From an uncultured Opitutaceae bacterium (GTDB lineage: Bacteria; Verrucomicrobiota; Verrucomicrobiia; Opitutales; Opitutaceae), in the NCBI GenBank assembly GCA_937902925.1, contig CALFNN010000011.1:1-64000 (forward strand): DNA of 64,000 bases, read 5' to 3'. Within the stretch, counting starts at the first letter, position 1; every line of letters starts with the position of its first letter. The notes beneath the pieces were generated by a model, which saw nothing but the letters and a program-made list of their open reading frames with translations, was not told the DNA's origin and made no database searches. Shown here piece by piece: positions 45,656 through 54,633 of the stretch. A program made the position numbers and the translations under genes.

Positions 45656-45678
45656 TTTGTTTCGCAATCGTAACATTC
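45656..45678 (+). promoter_or_regulatory. weak candidate Pho box upstream of the DUF47/PiT genes
   Basis: Two half-sites, TTGTTTC and TCGTAAC, are 11 bp apart in the short gap before the DUF47 gene, resembling the units upstream of the porin gene. Only two units and one is a poor match. Confidence 0.25.
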
Positions 45679-45699
45679 GCCGCTAACCCAAGCGGCACC

Positions 45700-46341
45700 A
45701 TGCTTTCGCTTAAGAAACTCCTCGGCAAGGACGACAAGTTCTTCGATCTGCTCGAAGCCGGTGCGGAGGAGGCCAAGACCAGCGTCGATCTCTTTTCGCG
45801 TTATCTCAAGACCCTCGCCGCGGGCGGCGCGCCTTCCGGCCCGCTCGACGAGTTCATCACGACGCGCCGCAAGGAAAAGCGGATCCGTCACACGATGACC
45901 GAGGAGCTGAGCAAGACCTTTGTCACCCCGCTCGAACGCGAGGACATCGAGGCGCTGTCGTTCGCGCTCTATCGCATCCCGAAGCAGGTCGAGAAAATCG
46001 TCGAGCGGCTCTCCATTTACCCGGGCCGCGTGCCGAACGCGGCGTTCCAACGCCAGGCCGAGCTCATGTTGCAGGCGGCCGAGGCCGTCGTGTTCATGGT
46101 GAAGCAGCTCCGCGGCGGCACGCACATCGAGAAAATCCGCGAGGCCAACGACCGGCTGCAATACGCCGAGGGCGAGGCGGACAAGGTCATGCTCGGCCTG
46201 CTCAAGGATCTTTACCACGGACCCTACGACGCCAAGGAACTCGTCATCCTCCAGGAGCTCTTCGAGATGGTCGAGCAGGCCGTGGACCGCTGCCGCAACG
46301 CCGGCAACATCGTCGTCCAAATCGTCCTGAAGCATTCCTGA
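45700..46341 (+). CDS. DUF47-family (PhoU-like) PiT accessory protein
   Basis: 213 aa, all-helical with no membrane segment. The pattern L-G-K-D-D-K-F-F-D-L-L-E-A-G-A-E-E-A at 9-26 is typical of DUF47 proteins, which are encoded next to PiT phosphate transporters and are thought to regulate them. It lies 18 bp before the PiT gene and surely in one operon with it. Confidence 0.92.
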   Translation: MLSLKKLLGKDDKFFDLLEAGAEEAKTSVDLFSRYLKTLAAGGAPSGPLDEFITTRRKEKRIRHTMTEELSKTFVTPLEREDIEALSFALYRIPKQVEKIVERLSIYPGRVPNAAFQRQAELMLQAAEAVVFMVKQLRGGTHIEKIREANDRLQYAEGEADKVMLGLLKDLYHGPYDAKELVILQELFEMVEQAVDRCRNAGNIVVQIVLKHS

Positions 46342-46359
46342 ACCGCGCCATCCCGCGTC

Positions 46360-47427
46360 ATGACGCTGTTCCTGCTCGTTCTGCTGGCCGCGCTCGTCTT
46401 CGAATACATCAACGGGTTTCACGACACGGCCAACGCCATCGCCACCGTCGTCTCGACGAAGGTGCTCACGCCGCGCCAGGCGATCGTGTGGGCCGCCGGC
46501 TGGAACCTTGCCGGGGCGCTCGCCGGCACCGCCGTCGCGCAGACGATCAGCAGCGGCCTGGTCAACGCCTCCGCGGTCACGATGCTCACCGTGCTGAGCG
46601 CGCTGCTCGGCGCCATCATGTGGAATCTTTTCACCTGGTGGCTCGGGCTGCCGTCGAGTTCGAGCCACGCCCTCGTCGGCGGCCTGTGCGGCGCCGCGCT
46701 CGCGACCGCGCACGGCGACTGGAGCGTGCTCATCTGGTCCGTCACCAACGCGAAGGGCGCGCACGCCGGCCTCTGGCCGAAGGTCGTGCTGCCGATGTTC
46801 AGCTCGCCGCTCTTCGGTTTCGTGGGTGGCGCGTTGTTGATGGGCTTGCTCACGATCGTTCTGCGCAAGGTGACGCCGCGGATGGTGAACCTCATCTTCG
46901 GTAAGGCGCAGTTGCTGAGCGCCGGCTGGATGGGCTTCGGCCACGGCTCGAACGATGCCCAGAAAACGATGGGCATCATCACGCTCGCGCTCTTCACCGG
47001 CACGACGTCGGGCGCGTTCGACAATCTGCCCGGGTGGGCGTCGTTCCTGCGTGTCACCGAGTTCAAGGGCATCCCGCTCTGGGTCATCGTCACCTGCGCG
47101 CTGACCATGGCCGCCGGCACCGCGGCGGGCGGCTGGCGGATCATCCGGACGATGGGCCACAAGATGGTGAAGCTTCAGCCCGTGCACGGCTTCGCCGCCG
47201 AGACCACGGCCGCGACGATCCTCTACGTCACCGCATCGCTCGGCGTGCCCGTTTCGACGACCCATGTCATCTCCACTTCGATCATGGGCGTCGGCGCGAC
47301 CAAGCGACTGAGCGCGGTGAAATGGGGCGTCGTCGAGCGCATCATCTGGGCATGGGTGCTCACCCTCCCCGTCACCGGCCTGCTCGGCTATATGCTGGAG
47401 CGCCTGCTCACCGGCGTGTCCGGGTAG
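46360..47427 (+). CDS. PiT-family inorganic phosphate transporter
   Basis: 355 aa, about ten membrane helices. Both PiT repeat signatures are present: F-H-D-T-A-N-A-I-A-T-V-V-S-T near 20-33 and G-H-G-S-N-D-A-Q-K-T-M-G near 195-206. A PSSSH-type motif, L-P-S-S-S-S-H-A-L-V-G-G, follows the first repeat and a V-S-T-T-H segment lies near 305. It takes up phosphate with protons or sodium at low affinity, complementing the high-affinity Pst system encoded nearby on the other strand. Confidence 0.94.
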   Translation: MTLFLLVLLAALVFEYINGFHDTANAIATVVSTKVLTPRQAIVWAAGWNLAGALAGTAVAQTISSGLVNASAVTMLTVLSALLGAIMWNLFTWWLGLPSSSSHALVGGLCGAALATAHGDWSVLIWSVTNAKGAHAGLWPKVVLPMFSSPLFGFVGGALLMGLLTIVLRKVTPRMVNLIFGKAQLLSAGWMGFGHGSNDAQKTMGIITLALFTGTTSGAFDNLPGWASFLRVTEFKGIPLWVIVTCALTMAAGTAAGGWRIIRTMGHKMVKLQPVHGFAAETTAATILYVTASLGVPVSTTHVISTSIMGVGATKRLSAVKWGVVERIIWAWVLTLPVTGLLGYMLERLLTGVSG

Positions 47428-47637
47428 CGTTCCCTTGCTTCGGGGCGCGACGAAATGTCTGCCAACCGCGAGGGCTCGCGTCCGAAAAAATAGCTTGGTC
47501 GCGCCCGCCCGATCCCGCCACGCGGGATTTGAATTGTAACCCCGGCCCGCTTTGCTCGCATGAGCCGGTGGCGACGACGGCCGCATCGTCGCGTCCCCGC
47601 TACCCCGTCAAACTTCAATCCGCGCCCCGCTTTCACC

Positions 47638-49215
47638 ATGACCGATGTCCGTGGATCGCCCGCCGGCACTCGTCGGCGGGCTATTGTGCTCTGGTTCGCC
47701 GCCGCCGCCGGCCTGGCGACGATCCGCGCGCAGTCATCCCTCGGCCCGGCCGGTCCACTCGAAAACGATCCGGATTTCTCGGGCGGCCGGTCGGAAGCAC
47801 GACCGACCTTCATCTTCTTTCCACCCCTGCCCCCGCCGCTGGACCGTCCTGTATCGCACGTTGCCCAGGCGCTGCCGCCGCGGCTGGCCCCGCCACCAGA
47901 ACTCGCCGCCTACGTCGACGAGCCGTTCTATCCGCCGCTCAGCGTCCGGCTCAGCCATCGCGACCTGACCGACGCCCTCCGCGGGCGGCTGAGCGCCTAT
48001 GTTGCCGCGCGGGCTACCCTGCGCGAGGAATTGGAGACTGAACTCGCCCGCACCCGCGAGGCCGATCCCGCCCTCCGCCGTCAGGCCCTCGAGACACTCG
48101 CCCGCCGGCAGGCCGCGCGCCTTGCCACCCTGGAGCAGACCGCGGATAAACTTCGCGGCGACCTCATCACCGGTGACTACGACTGGGGTGCGTTTCGCGA
48201 ATGGCACCTCGGGGAGCACGGCCTCCGGGCCGATTCGCCCCTCGAGCTTGCCCAGGTCATGCGGGGCTACGCCTTTTATCAAAACGGCTTCTCACCCGCG
48301 CAACGCCGGCTGCTGCGGGAAATCGCCCTCGAGCTCGCCATGGCGGCCGAAAGCACCGCGGCCGCCACCGCGGCGCAGCCGTTTCTTTTTTTTCCTCCGG
48401 AGCCGGCCCGGGTGTTGTTGCCCGACGACCTGCCCGGCGACCTCGCCGCCAAGGTGGCGGCCTACCAGACGAAGCGATCCACGCTGAAGAAAGAACTCTT
48501 CGATGCGGTCAGCACCGAGGACGGCCGGAGCTTTGCGTTCATTCGTAGCGGACGGTTCCGGACGCTGGCCGACCAGCAGGCCGCGGGGTTCGTCGCGCTC
48601 GAGTCGCTGGCCGAGGATATCCGGCGCGGCCTCGCGTTGCTGCCACCGGCACCGCATCCCGGCGACCGTTCGCCCTTGCCGCCGATCCTGACCGCCCGCG
48701 TCACCGCGTTGGTGGAGAATCGCAACGCCCTGCAGAAGGACGCGACGACCAGGATCGAGGCGGTCCGTCACCGTGGCGGCGTGGGTATCACCTACTCCTT
48801 CGACTCCTCGGGGCTCAAGTTCACCGTCTCCCCGGGCCGGCAGTTTCGCGGCCGGCCGGCACCGGACGCGGCCAGGATGGTCGAGGCGGCCGAAACCGAC
48901 CTGACTGCAATCGCCGCCGACTACGACCGCCGGTATGTCGAATTGATCAACGAGACCGACGACGTCCGCCGGGCCATCGGCGACACCACGGGCAACACGA
49001 CTCCGTCCGTCATCGATGCGACCCTCGCCGCCACGGTGCGCTACGCGATGTTGCAGACCAGCGAGGATGCGAATCGCGAATACCGCACCGCCGTCTTCGA
49101 CCCGGGCCTGTCGCCCGAGCAGCGGCGCCTGCTCATGGGCAGCGTGATGGAACATCTCGACCTGCCGCTCAATCGGGGCGAACTCCAGCCGAGCATCCGC
49201 TCGGCCTCCTGGTAA
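47638..49215 (+). CDS. exported internally repeated protein of unknown function
   Basis: 525 aa with a signal-peptide-like start (hydrophobic 15-28, ending I-R-A-Q). Three helical copies share L-x3-L-x3-(L/V)-x2-(Y/L)-x3-R-x2-L-(R/K/Q)-(E/K): 109-136, 265-292 and 347-374. Two F-x-F-F-P-P-x-P blocks (58-65 and 249-256) and two S-P-x-Q-R-R-L-L blocks (219-226 and near 494) also repeat. Mostly Glu/Arg/Ala-rich helices; no enzyme motif is seen. It lies between the PiT gene (210 bp upstream) and the convergent phoR, so a phosphate or envelope role is only a guess from position. Confidence 0.7.
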   Translation: MTDVRGSPAGTRRRAIVLWFAAAAGLATIRAQSSLGPAGPLENDPDFSGGRSEARPTFIFFPPLPPPLDRPVSHVAQALPPRLAPPPELAAYVDEPFYPPLSVRLSHRDLTDALRGRLSAYVAARATLREELETELARTREADPALRRQALETLARRQAARLATLEQTADKLRGDLITGDYDWGAFREWHLGEHGLRADSPLELAQVMRGYAFYQNGFSPAQRRLLREIALELAMAAESTAAATAAQPFLFFPPEPARVLLPDDLPGDLAAKVAAYQTKRSTLKKELFDAVSTEDGRSFAFIRSGRFRTLADQQAAGFVALESLAEDIRRGLALLPPAPHPGDRSPLPPILTARVTALVENRNALQKDATTRIEAVRHRGGVGITYSFDSSGLKFTVSPGRQFRGRPAPDAARMVEAAETDLTAIAADYDRRYVELINETDDVRRAIGDTTGNTTPSVIDATLAATVRYAMLQTSEDANREYRTAVFDPGLSPEQRRLLMGSVMEHLDLPLNRGELQPSIRSASW

Positions 49216-49241
49216 CGCGGCCCCGGGGCGTTCGGCCGGAG

Positions 49242-50420
49242 TCAACCGGCCGGCAGCGTGATGAAAAACTCGGCCCCCGCGCCCGGCGAGCTCTCGACCC
49301 GCACCTCGCCGCCGTGCGCCTGGATGACGTTCTTCACGATCGCGAGGCCGAGGCCCGTGCCGCCCTGTTCCCGCGAGCGCGCCTTGTCGACCCGGTAGAA
49401 CCGCTCGAAAATCCTCGCCTTCGCCTCGGCCGGGATGCCGGGCCCGTCGTCGCGCAGGATCAGCTCGACGCGCCCGCCGTCGAGCGACCGGCCGTTGACC
49501 ACCACGTGCCCCTCGGCCCGGCCGTATTTGATCGCGTTGTCCACGAGGTTCGCGAGCACCTGGCGCAACCGCTCCGGATCGGCCTTGGCCGCGAGACCGG
49601 TGGGCACCGAGTTGTCGAGCCGCACGCCGCGCGCGCGCGCCACGATGGCGAAATCGTCGAGGACATCCTGCACCGACGCCCGCAGCGGCACCGGCTCCAA
49701 ATGCAGCTCGACCCGGTCGGAGTCGAGCCGCGCCAGCAGCAGCAGGTCGTCGATCAGCAGCGTCAGCCGGTTGGCATGCTTGTCGATGATCTCGAGGAAG
49801 CGCGACGCCACCGCCGGATCGTTCTTCCCGCCGTCCATGAGCGTCTCCGCCGCGCTCTTGATCAGCGACAGCGGCGTCCGCAACTCGTGACTGACATTGG
49901 CAACGAACTCCTGCCGCACGGCCTCGAGCTGCCGCAGCCGCGTGAGGTCGTGAAACACGAGGATCGCGCCGTCGCGCGCCCCGTCGGCGGCGCGCAGCGC
50001 CAGGGCGTTGATCTGGAGATATCGCGTGGCCGAGACGCCATCCAGCCGGAGTTCGTGGCTCAACACCTCCGGCTCGGTGTCGAGCCGGGTCACCAGCGCC
50101 GCCACCTCGTGATGCCGCGTCGCCTCGAGCATCGTGCGGCCCGTCGCCGGCGGCGTGAACCCGAACAGGTCGCCCGCCGCGCGATTCGCCAGGCGGATGC
50201 GGCCGGTGGGGTCGACGACGATCACGCCCTCCACCATCCGGTCGAACAGGGCGGCGGTGCGCTGCACCTGGGCGCGGACCTCGGCCTCCCGCTGGAGCCG
50301 CTGGTCGGCCAGCTCCCGCGCGTGGCGTTCGCCCACGGCGCGGTATTGCGCGCGAAACGACCACGCCATCAATCCCGCGACCGCAAGGAGGACGAGCAGG
50401 AAGAGTTCGAGCACGTTCAT
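49242..50420 (-). CDS. phoR: phosphate-sensing histidine kinase PhoR
   Basis: 392 aa from the ATG at 50420. One N-terminal membrane helix (3-20) with no large periplasmic loop, then a PAS domain (about 60-165; V-I-V-V-D-P-T-G-R-I-R-L-A-N), HisKA with F-V-A-N-V-S-H-E-L-R-T-P-L, and HATPase_c with L-V-D-N-A-I-K-Y, D-D-G-P-G-I-P and G-T-G-L-G-L-A-I. This is the PhoR/WalK-type layout. The last gene of the pst-pho cluster, it would sense Pi status through PstSCAB-PhoU and phosphorylate PhoB. The short gap to phoB (64 bp) holds no promoter I can see. Confidence 0.9.
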   Translation of the reverse strand: MNVLELFLLVLLAVAGLMAWSFRAQYRAVGERHARELADQRLQREAEVRAQVQRTAALFDRMVEGVIVVDPTGRIRLANRAAGDLFGFTPPATGRTMLEATRHHEVAALVTRLDTEPEVLSHELRLDGVSATRYLQINALALRAADGARDGAILVFHDLTRLRQLEAVRQEFVANVSHELRTPLSLIKSAAETLMDGGKNDPAVASRFLEIIDKHANRLTLLIDDLLLLARLDSDRVELHLEPVPLRASVQDVLDDFAIVARARGVRLDNSVPTGLAAKADPERLRQVLANLVDNAIKYGRAEGHVVVNGRSLDGGRVELILRDDGPGIPAEAKARIFERFYRVDKARSREQGGTGLGLAIVKNVIQAHGGEVRVESSPGAGAEFFITLPAG

Positions 50421-50484
50421 GCGGATGCGACTGCCGGGCCAGTCTTGCCCAACCCGCCGGTGGTGCAAGCCGCGCACCCCGCCA

Positions 50485-51174
50485 TCATGGCGTGTCCGCC
50501 GTGAAGCGATAGCCGACGCCCCGGATCGTCTCGAGGAAACGGGCCGCGTCGCCCAGCTTCTCGCGCAGCCGGCGCATGTGCGTGTCCACCGTGCGGCTGT
50601 CGATCGGGTTTTCGTAGCCCCAGACATCCTGGAGGAGGCGTTCCCGCGTCTGAACGCGCCCCCGGCGGCGGGCAAGGAGCTCGAGCAGGTTGAATTCGGT
50701 CGCCGTGAGCGTGATGGGCTGGCCGTCGATCGTCACCTCGTGGCGCGGCACGTCGATCTCGAGCTCGCCGAAACGGACGTGGGCCACGGTCTCGTCGGCC
50801 GTCTTCGCGCGGGCCAGGAGTTTCTTGATGCGCAGGACCAGCTCGCGCGGGCTGAAGGGTTTGGTGACGTAGTCATCGGCCCCCAGCTCGAGGCCGAGCA
50901 CCCGGTCCATCTCCGCGGCGCGCGCCGTTAGCATGAGAATGGGGATCATCGAGGTCGCGGCATCGCGCCGGAGAATCTTGCACACCTCGAGGCCGTCGAC
51001 CTCGGGCAGCATCAGATCGAGGACGATCAGCGCCGGCCGTTCGTCGCGCGCGACTCCAATGGCGCGGGCGCCATCCTTGGCGAAGATCGGCGCGTAGCCC
51101 GCTTCCTTCAGTTTGAAGCCGAGCACCTCGAGGGCATCGGGCTCGTCGTCGACGACCAGGATCTTAGGTTTCAT
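50485..51174 (-). CDS. phoB: phosphate regulon response regulator PhoB
   Basis: 229 aa. Receiver 1-120 with D9/D10 and phospho-acceptor D53 in I-V-L-D-L-M-L-P, T-A-R and K-P-F; OmpR-type winged helix 135-225 ending R-G-V-G-Y-R-F. It overlaps phoU by 11 nt and would bind the Pho-box repeats upstream of the porin gene. Confidence 0.94.
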   Translation of the reverse strand: MKPKILVVDDEPDALEVLGFKLKEAGYAPIFAKDGARAIGVARDERPALIVLDLMLPEVDGLEVCKILRRDAATSMIPILMLTARAAEMDRVLGLELGADDYVTKPFSPRELVLRIKKLLARAKTADETVAHVRFGELEIDVPRHEVTIDGQPITLTATEFNLLELLARRRGRVQTRERLLQDVWGYENPIDSRTVDTHMRRLREKLGDAARFLETIRGVGYRFTADTP

Positions 51175-51829
51175 TCGGTGTCTGCCCGGCGTGGCGGATA
51201 TCCTTTGCCTCGTAGAGGTAAACGACCTCCTCGGCGACGTTGGTGGCGTGATCGGCGATTCGTTCGAGGCTTTTCGAGATGACCATGAGGTGCAGGCAGC
51301 GGGAGATCGTCGTCGGGCGCTCGACCATGTAGCTCGACAGTTCGCGATGCAGCTGGCGGTTCAGGTCGTCCACGTCCTTGTCGCGCGGCACGACGGCGCG
51401 GGCCTTCTCCGGTTCGCGGTTGATGAATGCGCCGATGGCGTCGCGCAGCATCTCCAGCGACATCGCCGCCATGCGGGGCAGGTCGACGTAGGGTTTGAGC
51501 TGCGGCTCGGTGTTCAGGTCGATCGCCCGCCGGGAGATGGTGACCGCCTCGTCGCCCACGCGCTCGAGATTCTGGGAGATTTTCATCGCCACCGTGATGA
51601 GGCGGAGGTCGGTGGCCAGCGGCGCCTTCGTGAGCAACTGCAAGGACGTGTCGTCGATCTCGATTTCGAACTGGTCGAGGACGTTGTCGTCGTCCTGCAC
51701 CTGGCGGGCCAGGTCGTCGTTGCGCTCCACCAGGGCCCGCATCGCGCGGGTGACGGCGGACTCCGCCCGGCTGGCCATCGCGAGGAGGCTTTCCTTGAGC
51801 TTGGTGAGTTCGGTGTCGTAGTGGGTCAT
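51164..51829 (-). CDS. phoU: phosphate signalling protein PhoU
   Basis: 221 aa with two PhoU three-helix repeats (about 15-105 and 120-210). E/D-x3-D metal motifs are visible, such as L-E-R-V-G-D-E-A and L-E-R-I-A-D-H-A-T-N. PhoU joins PstSCAB to PhoR and keeps the regulon off when phosphate is plentiful. The gene begins 13 bp after pstB and overlaps phoB. Confidence 0.95.
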   Translation of the reverse strand: MTHYDTELTKLKESLLAMASRAESAVTRAMRALVERNDDLARQVQDDDNVLDQFEIEIDDTSLQLLTKAPLATDLRLITVAMKISQNLERVGDEAVTISRRAIDLNTEPQLKPYVDLPRMAAMSLEMLRDAIGAFINREPEKARAVVPRDKDVDDLNRQLHRELSSYMVERPTTISRCLHLMVISKSLERIADHATNVAEEVVYLYEAKDIRHAGQTPNET

Positions 51830-51842
51830 GGCGGGGGGCGGC

Positions 51843-52697
51843 TCAACCGAAGCGTCCGGAGACGTAGGCCTCCGTCTGCGGGTTGGCGGGGTTCGTGAAG
51901 ATTTCGCGGGTGGCGGCGTATTCGATCAGCTTGCCCATGTAGAAAAACGCCGTCCGGTCCGAGCACCGTGCCGCCTGCTGCATGTTGTGCGTCACGATGA
52001 CGACCGTGAAGCGCTCGCGCAGCAACTGGATGAGTTCCTCGATCTTGGCGGTCGCGATGGGATCGAGCGCCGAGCACGGCTCGTCCATGAGCAGGACCTC
52101 GGGTTGCACCGCCAGGGCCCGCGCGATGCACAACCGCTGCTGCTGGCCGCCGGAAAGACTCGTGCCCGGACGGTTCAACACGTCCTTCACCTCGTCCCAC
52201 AGCGCGGACATGCGCAGCGATTCCTCGAGACGTTCCTGCAGGAAGGCGCGGTCGCGCACGCCGTTGAGCCGCAGGCCGACGAGGACGTTCTCCTCGATCG
52301 ACATGGTCGGAAACGGATTGGACTTCTGGAACACCATGCCGACCCGCCGGCGCACGTAGGCCGGGTCGATGCCGGACGCGTAGAGGTCGTCGCCGAAAAG
52401 CCGCAGCGAACCGACGATGCGGGTGCCCGGCGTCAGCTCATGCATGCGGTTGAGCGCGCGCAGGCAGGTGGATTTGCCGCAGCCGCTCGGCCCGATGATG
52501 GCCGTGACCTGGCGCGCGGGGATGCGAATGGACACGTCATACAACGCCTGCCGCGAGCCATACCAGAGCGAGAAACCCTGGATGTCGAAGGCGGGCAGGT
52601 CATCGACCGGGACGGCGGGCGGCGGCTTGCTGGCCGGCGCGGACGGACGAACGGTGGAGGCGGAGGAGGACACGGGAAGGGGGGCGGTTTGGACCAT
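51843..52697 (-). CDS. pstB: phosphate ABC transporter ATP-binding protein
   Basis: 284 aa from the ATG at 52697. After a Ser/Pro-rich N-terminal extension (1-35) come Walker [11 protein letters not shown]-loop V-F-Q-K-S-N-P-F-P, signature L-S-G-G-Q-Q-Q-R and Walker B L-L-M-D-E-P. Ends with F-T-N-P[14 protein letters not shown] as is usual for PstB. ATP hydrolysis drives phosphate import through PstCA. Confidence 0.96.
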   Translation of the reverse strand: MVQTAPLPVSSSASTVRPSAPASKPPPAVPVDDLPAFDIQGFSLWYGSRQALYDVSIRIPARQVTAIIGPSGCGKSTCLRALNRMHELTPGTRIVGSLRLFGDDLYASGIDPAYVRRRVGMVFQKSNPFPTMSIEENVLVGLRLNGVRDRAFLQERLEESLRMSALWDEVKDVLNRPGTSLSGGQQQRLCIARALAVQPEVLLMDEPCSALDPIATAKIEELIQLLRERFTVVIVTHNMQQAARCSDRTAFFYMGKLIEYAATREIFTNPANPQTEAYVSGRFG

Positions 52698-52710
52698 GAA
52701 GCGGGAGGAA

Positions 52711-53586
52711 TCAGGAAGCGGCGGATTTGCCGCGCGAAAGGACGCGCACAAAAATATTCAGCCCGAGGATGAGCAGCATGAGCACCAACGCCCCCGCCCA
52801 GGCCTGGCGGTGCCAGTCGTCGTAGGGCGAGATCGAATAGGAGAAAATCTGCAAGGGCAGGGCCGCGATGGGCTGTCCGAGATTGCGGTTCCAAAAACTG
52901 TTGCCCAGCGCGGTGAACAGGAGCGGCGCCGTCTCGCCGGCGACGCGAGCCAGCGCCACGAGCACGCCGGTGACGATGCCCTTGAGGGCGGTCTTGACGA
53001 CAATGACCGTGATGATTTTCCACCGCGCGATGCCGAGCGCGAGCCCCGCCTCGCGGTAGCTCTGCGGCACGAGGATGAGCACTTCCTCCGTCGTCCGCAT
53101 CACGAGTGGCACCATCATCAGGCCGAGGGCGACACCGCCGGCGTAGGCCGAGAACGTCTTGAACGGGATGACGAGCAGCGCGTAGACGACCATGCCCCAG
53201 ACGATCGAGGGCACGCCGTTCAGCACGTCGGCGGCGAACCGGATCCAGTTGTTCACGCGGTCGGAGCCGTATTCGGACAGATAGACGCCGCCCATCACGC
53301 CGATCGGCACGCCAATCAGCGCCGCCATGCCCAGCAGTTCCAATGTTCCGACAATGGCGTTCGCCATCCCTCCGCCGACTTCACCGGTCGGCTTGGGTAA
53401 CTGGGTAAAAAAGTTCCAGTCCAGCGCCGAGGCGCCCTCGCGCAGGAGGAAATAGATGACGAGAAACAACGGGGCCATCACGACGACCGCGCACGCGCCC
53501 ATCAGCATCGTCATGCCGCGGCTGGCCCAGCGGCGCCGAAGCGCAAGGCCGGGACTGGGCAGGCAATTGATCGCGGCGGCGTTCAT
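52711..53586 (-). CDS. pstA: phosphate ABC transporter permease PstA
   Basis: 291 aa, six membrane helices. The ATPase-coupling loop [13 protein letters not shown] and the PstA-type [12 protein letters not shown] segment are present. Forms the channel with PstC; its start lies 4 bp after the pstC stop. Confidence 0.95.
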   Translation of the reverse strand: MNAAAINCLPSPGLALRRRWASRGMTMLMGACAVVVMAPLFLVIYFLLREGASALDWNFFTQLPKPTGEVGGGMANAIVGTLELLGMAALIGVPIGVMGGVYLSEYGSDRVNNWIRFAADVLNGVPSIVWGMVVYALLVIPFKTFSAYAGGVALGLMMVPLVMRTTEEVLILVPQSYREAGLALGIARWKIITVIVVKTALKGIVTGVLVALARVAGETAPLLFTALGNSFWNRNLGQPIAALPLQIFSYSISPYDDWHRQAWAGALVLMLLILGLNIFVRVLSRGKSAAS

Positions 53587-53589
53587 CAG

Positions 53590-54561
53590 TTACATGACTT
53601 TCCCCGAGCCGGGACCGGCGAGCGTCCGCAGCATCAGCTGGGCGATCGCATTGATGACGATGGTCAGGGCCACCAGCACGAGACCGAGTTCGAAGAGGGC
53701 GCTGAGATAAACATCGGTAGTGGCCTCGGTGAACTCGTTGGCCACGACACTGGCGAGGGTGTAGCCGGGCGCGAACAAGGAAGCGCTGATGTCGGGTCGA
53801 TTGCCGATCACCATCGTGACCGCCATTGTTTCCCCGAGCGCCCGCCCGAGCCCGAGCACCGCCGCGCCGAAGAGGCCCCGACGCGCATAACTGAGGACGG
53901 CGATGCGAATGACTTCCCAGTGGGTCGCCCCGAGCGCATAGGCGGCCTCGCGTTGGAGGTTCGGCACGGAACGCAGAATCTCCCGCGAGACCGACGTGAT
54001 GATCGGCAGGATCATGATGGCCACCACGACGCCGGCCGCCAGCATGCTGGGGCCGTAGATCGGGCCCTTGAACAGCGGCAGGAAGCCAAGCGTGTGCTTG
54101 AACCATTGAAACACATGGTCGCGCAGCCACGGCACGAGCACGAACACGCCCCACAACCCGAAGATCACGCTCGGCACCGCCGCGAGCATCTCGATCACCG
54201 TGATGACGGGCTGGCGCATCCGCACCGGTGCCATCTCGGTCAAAAAGAGCGCGGTCGCCACCCCGAGCGGCACCGCGATGAGCAGGGCGATCACCGACGA
54301 AACGAGCGTGCCGAAGATGAACGGCAGCGCGCCGTATTTGTCGGTCACCGGATTCCAGTCCGAGCTGCCCAAAAAACCGACGCCGAATTTTTTCACCGCC
54401 AGCGCCGCGCCGGCATACAATTCCCATCCAACGAGCACGATCAGCGCCACGATGCTGAGCGCCGCCAGCAACGCCAGCCACCGGAACGACCGGTCGGGCC
54501 AGCGGGGCGACACCGGCAGGATGCCGGCGCCGGGTGTGGTGGGGCGCGGAAGCGGGCTCAT
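53590..54561 (-). CDS. pstC: phosphate ABC transporter permease PstC
   Basis: 323 aa, six membrane helices. E-M-L-A-A-V-P-S-V-I-F-G-L-W-G and the EAA loop E-A-A-Y-A-L-G-A-T-H-W-E-V are clear. A longer N-terminal loop than PstA (P-x-x-D-K-Y-G region) is typical for PstC. The hairpin in front of the start codon may lower its translation or transcription relative to pstS. Confidence 0.95.
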   Translation of the reverse strand: MSPLPRPTTPGAGILPVSPRWPDRSFRWLALLAALSIVALIVLVGWELYAGAALAVKKFGVGFLGSSDWNPVTDKYGALPFIFGTLVSSVIALLIAVPLGVATALFLTEMAPVRMRQPVITVIEMLAAVPSVIFGLWGVFVLVPWLRDHVFQWFKHTLGFLPLFKGPIYGPSMLAAGVVVAIMILPIITSVSREILRSVPNLQREAAYALGATHWEVIRIAVLSYARRGLFGAAVLGLGRALGETMAVTMVIGNRPDISASLFAPGYTLASVVANEFTEATTDVYLSALFELGLVLVALTIVINAIAQLMLRTLAGPGSGKVM

Positions 54562-54571
54562 CGGCGAAAAA

Positions 54572-54597
54572 GGAGGGTGCGGACTGCCGCACCCTCC
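54572..54597 (-). terminator. attenuator-like hairpin between pstS and pstC
   Basis: Perfect 11-bp stem GGAGGGTGCGG / CCGCACCCTCC with a 4-nt loop; on the minus strand it is followed by TTTTT. It begins 36 nt upstream of the pstC ATG and ends 11 nt before it, downstream of pstS. It should end part of the transcripts and favour pstS product over pstCAB. Confidence 0.75.
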
Positions 54598-54633
54598 GCT
54601 GCTAAAAACATCACGGCAAGGGTGAAGTCGGGC

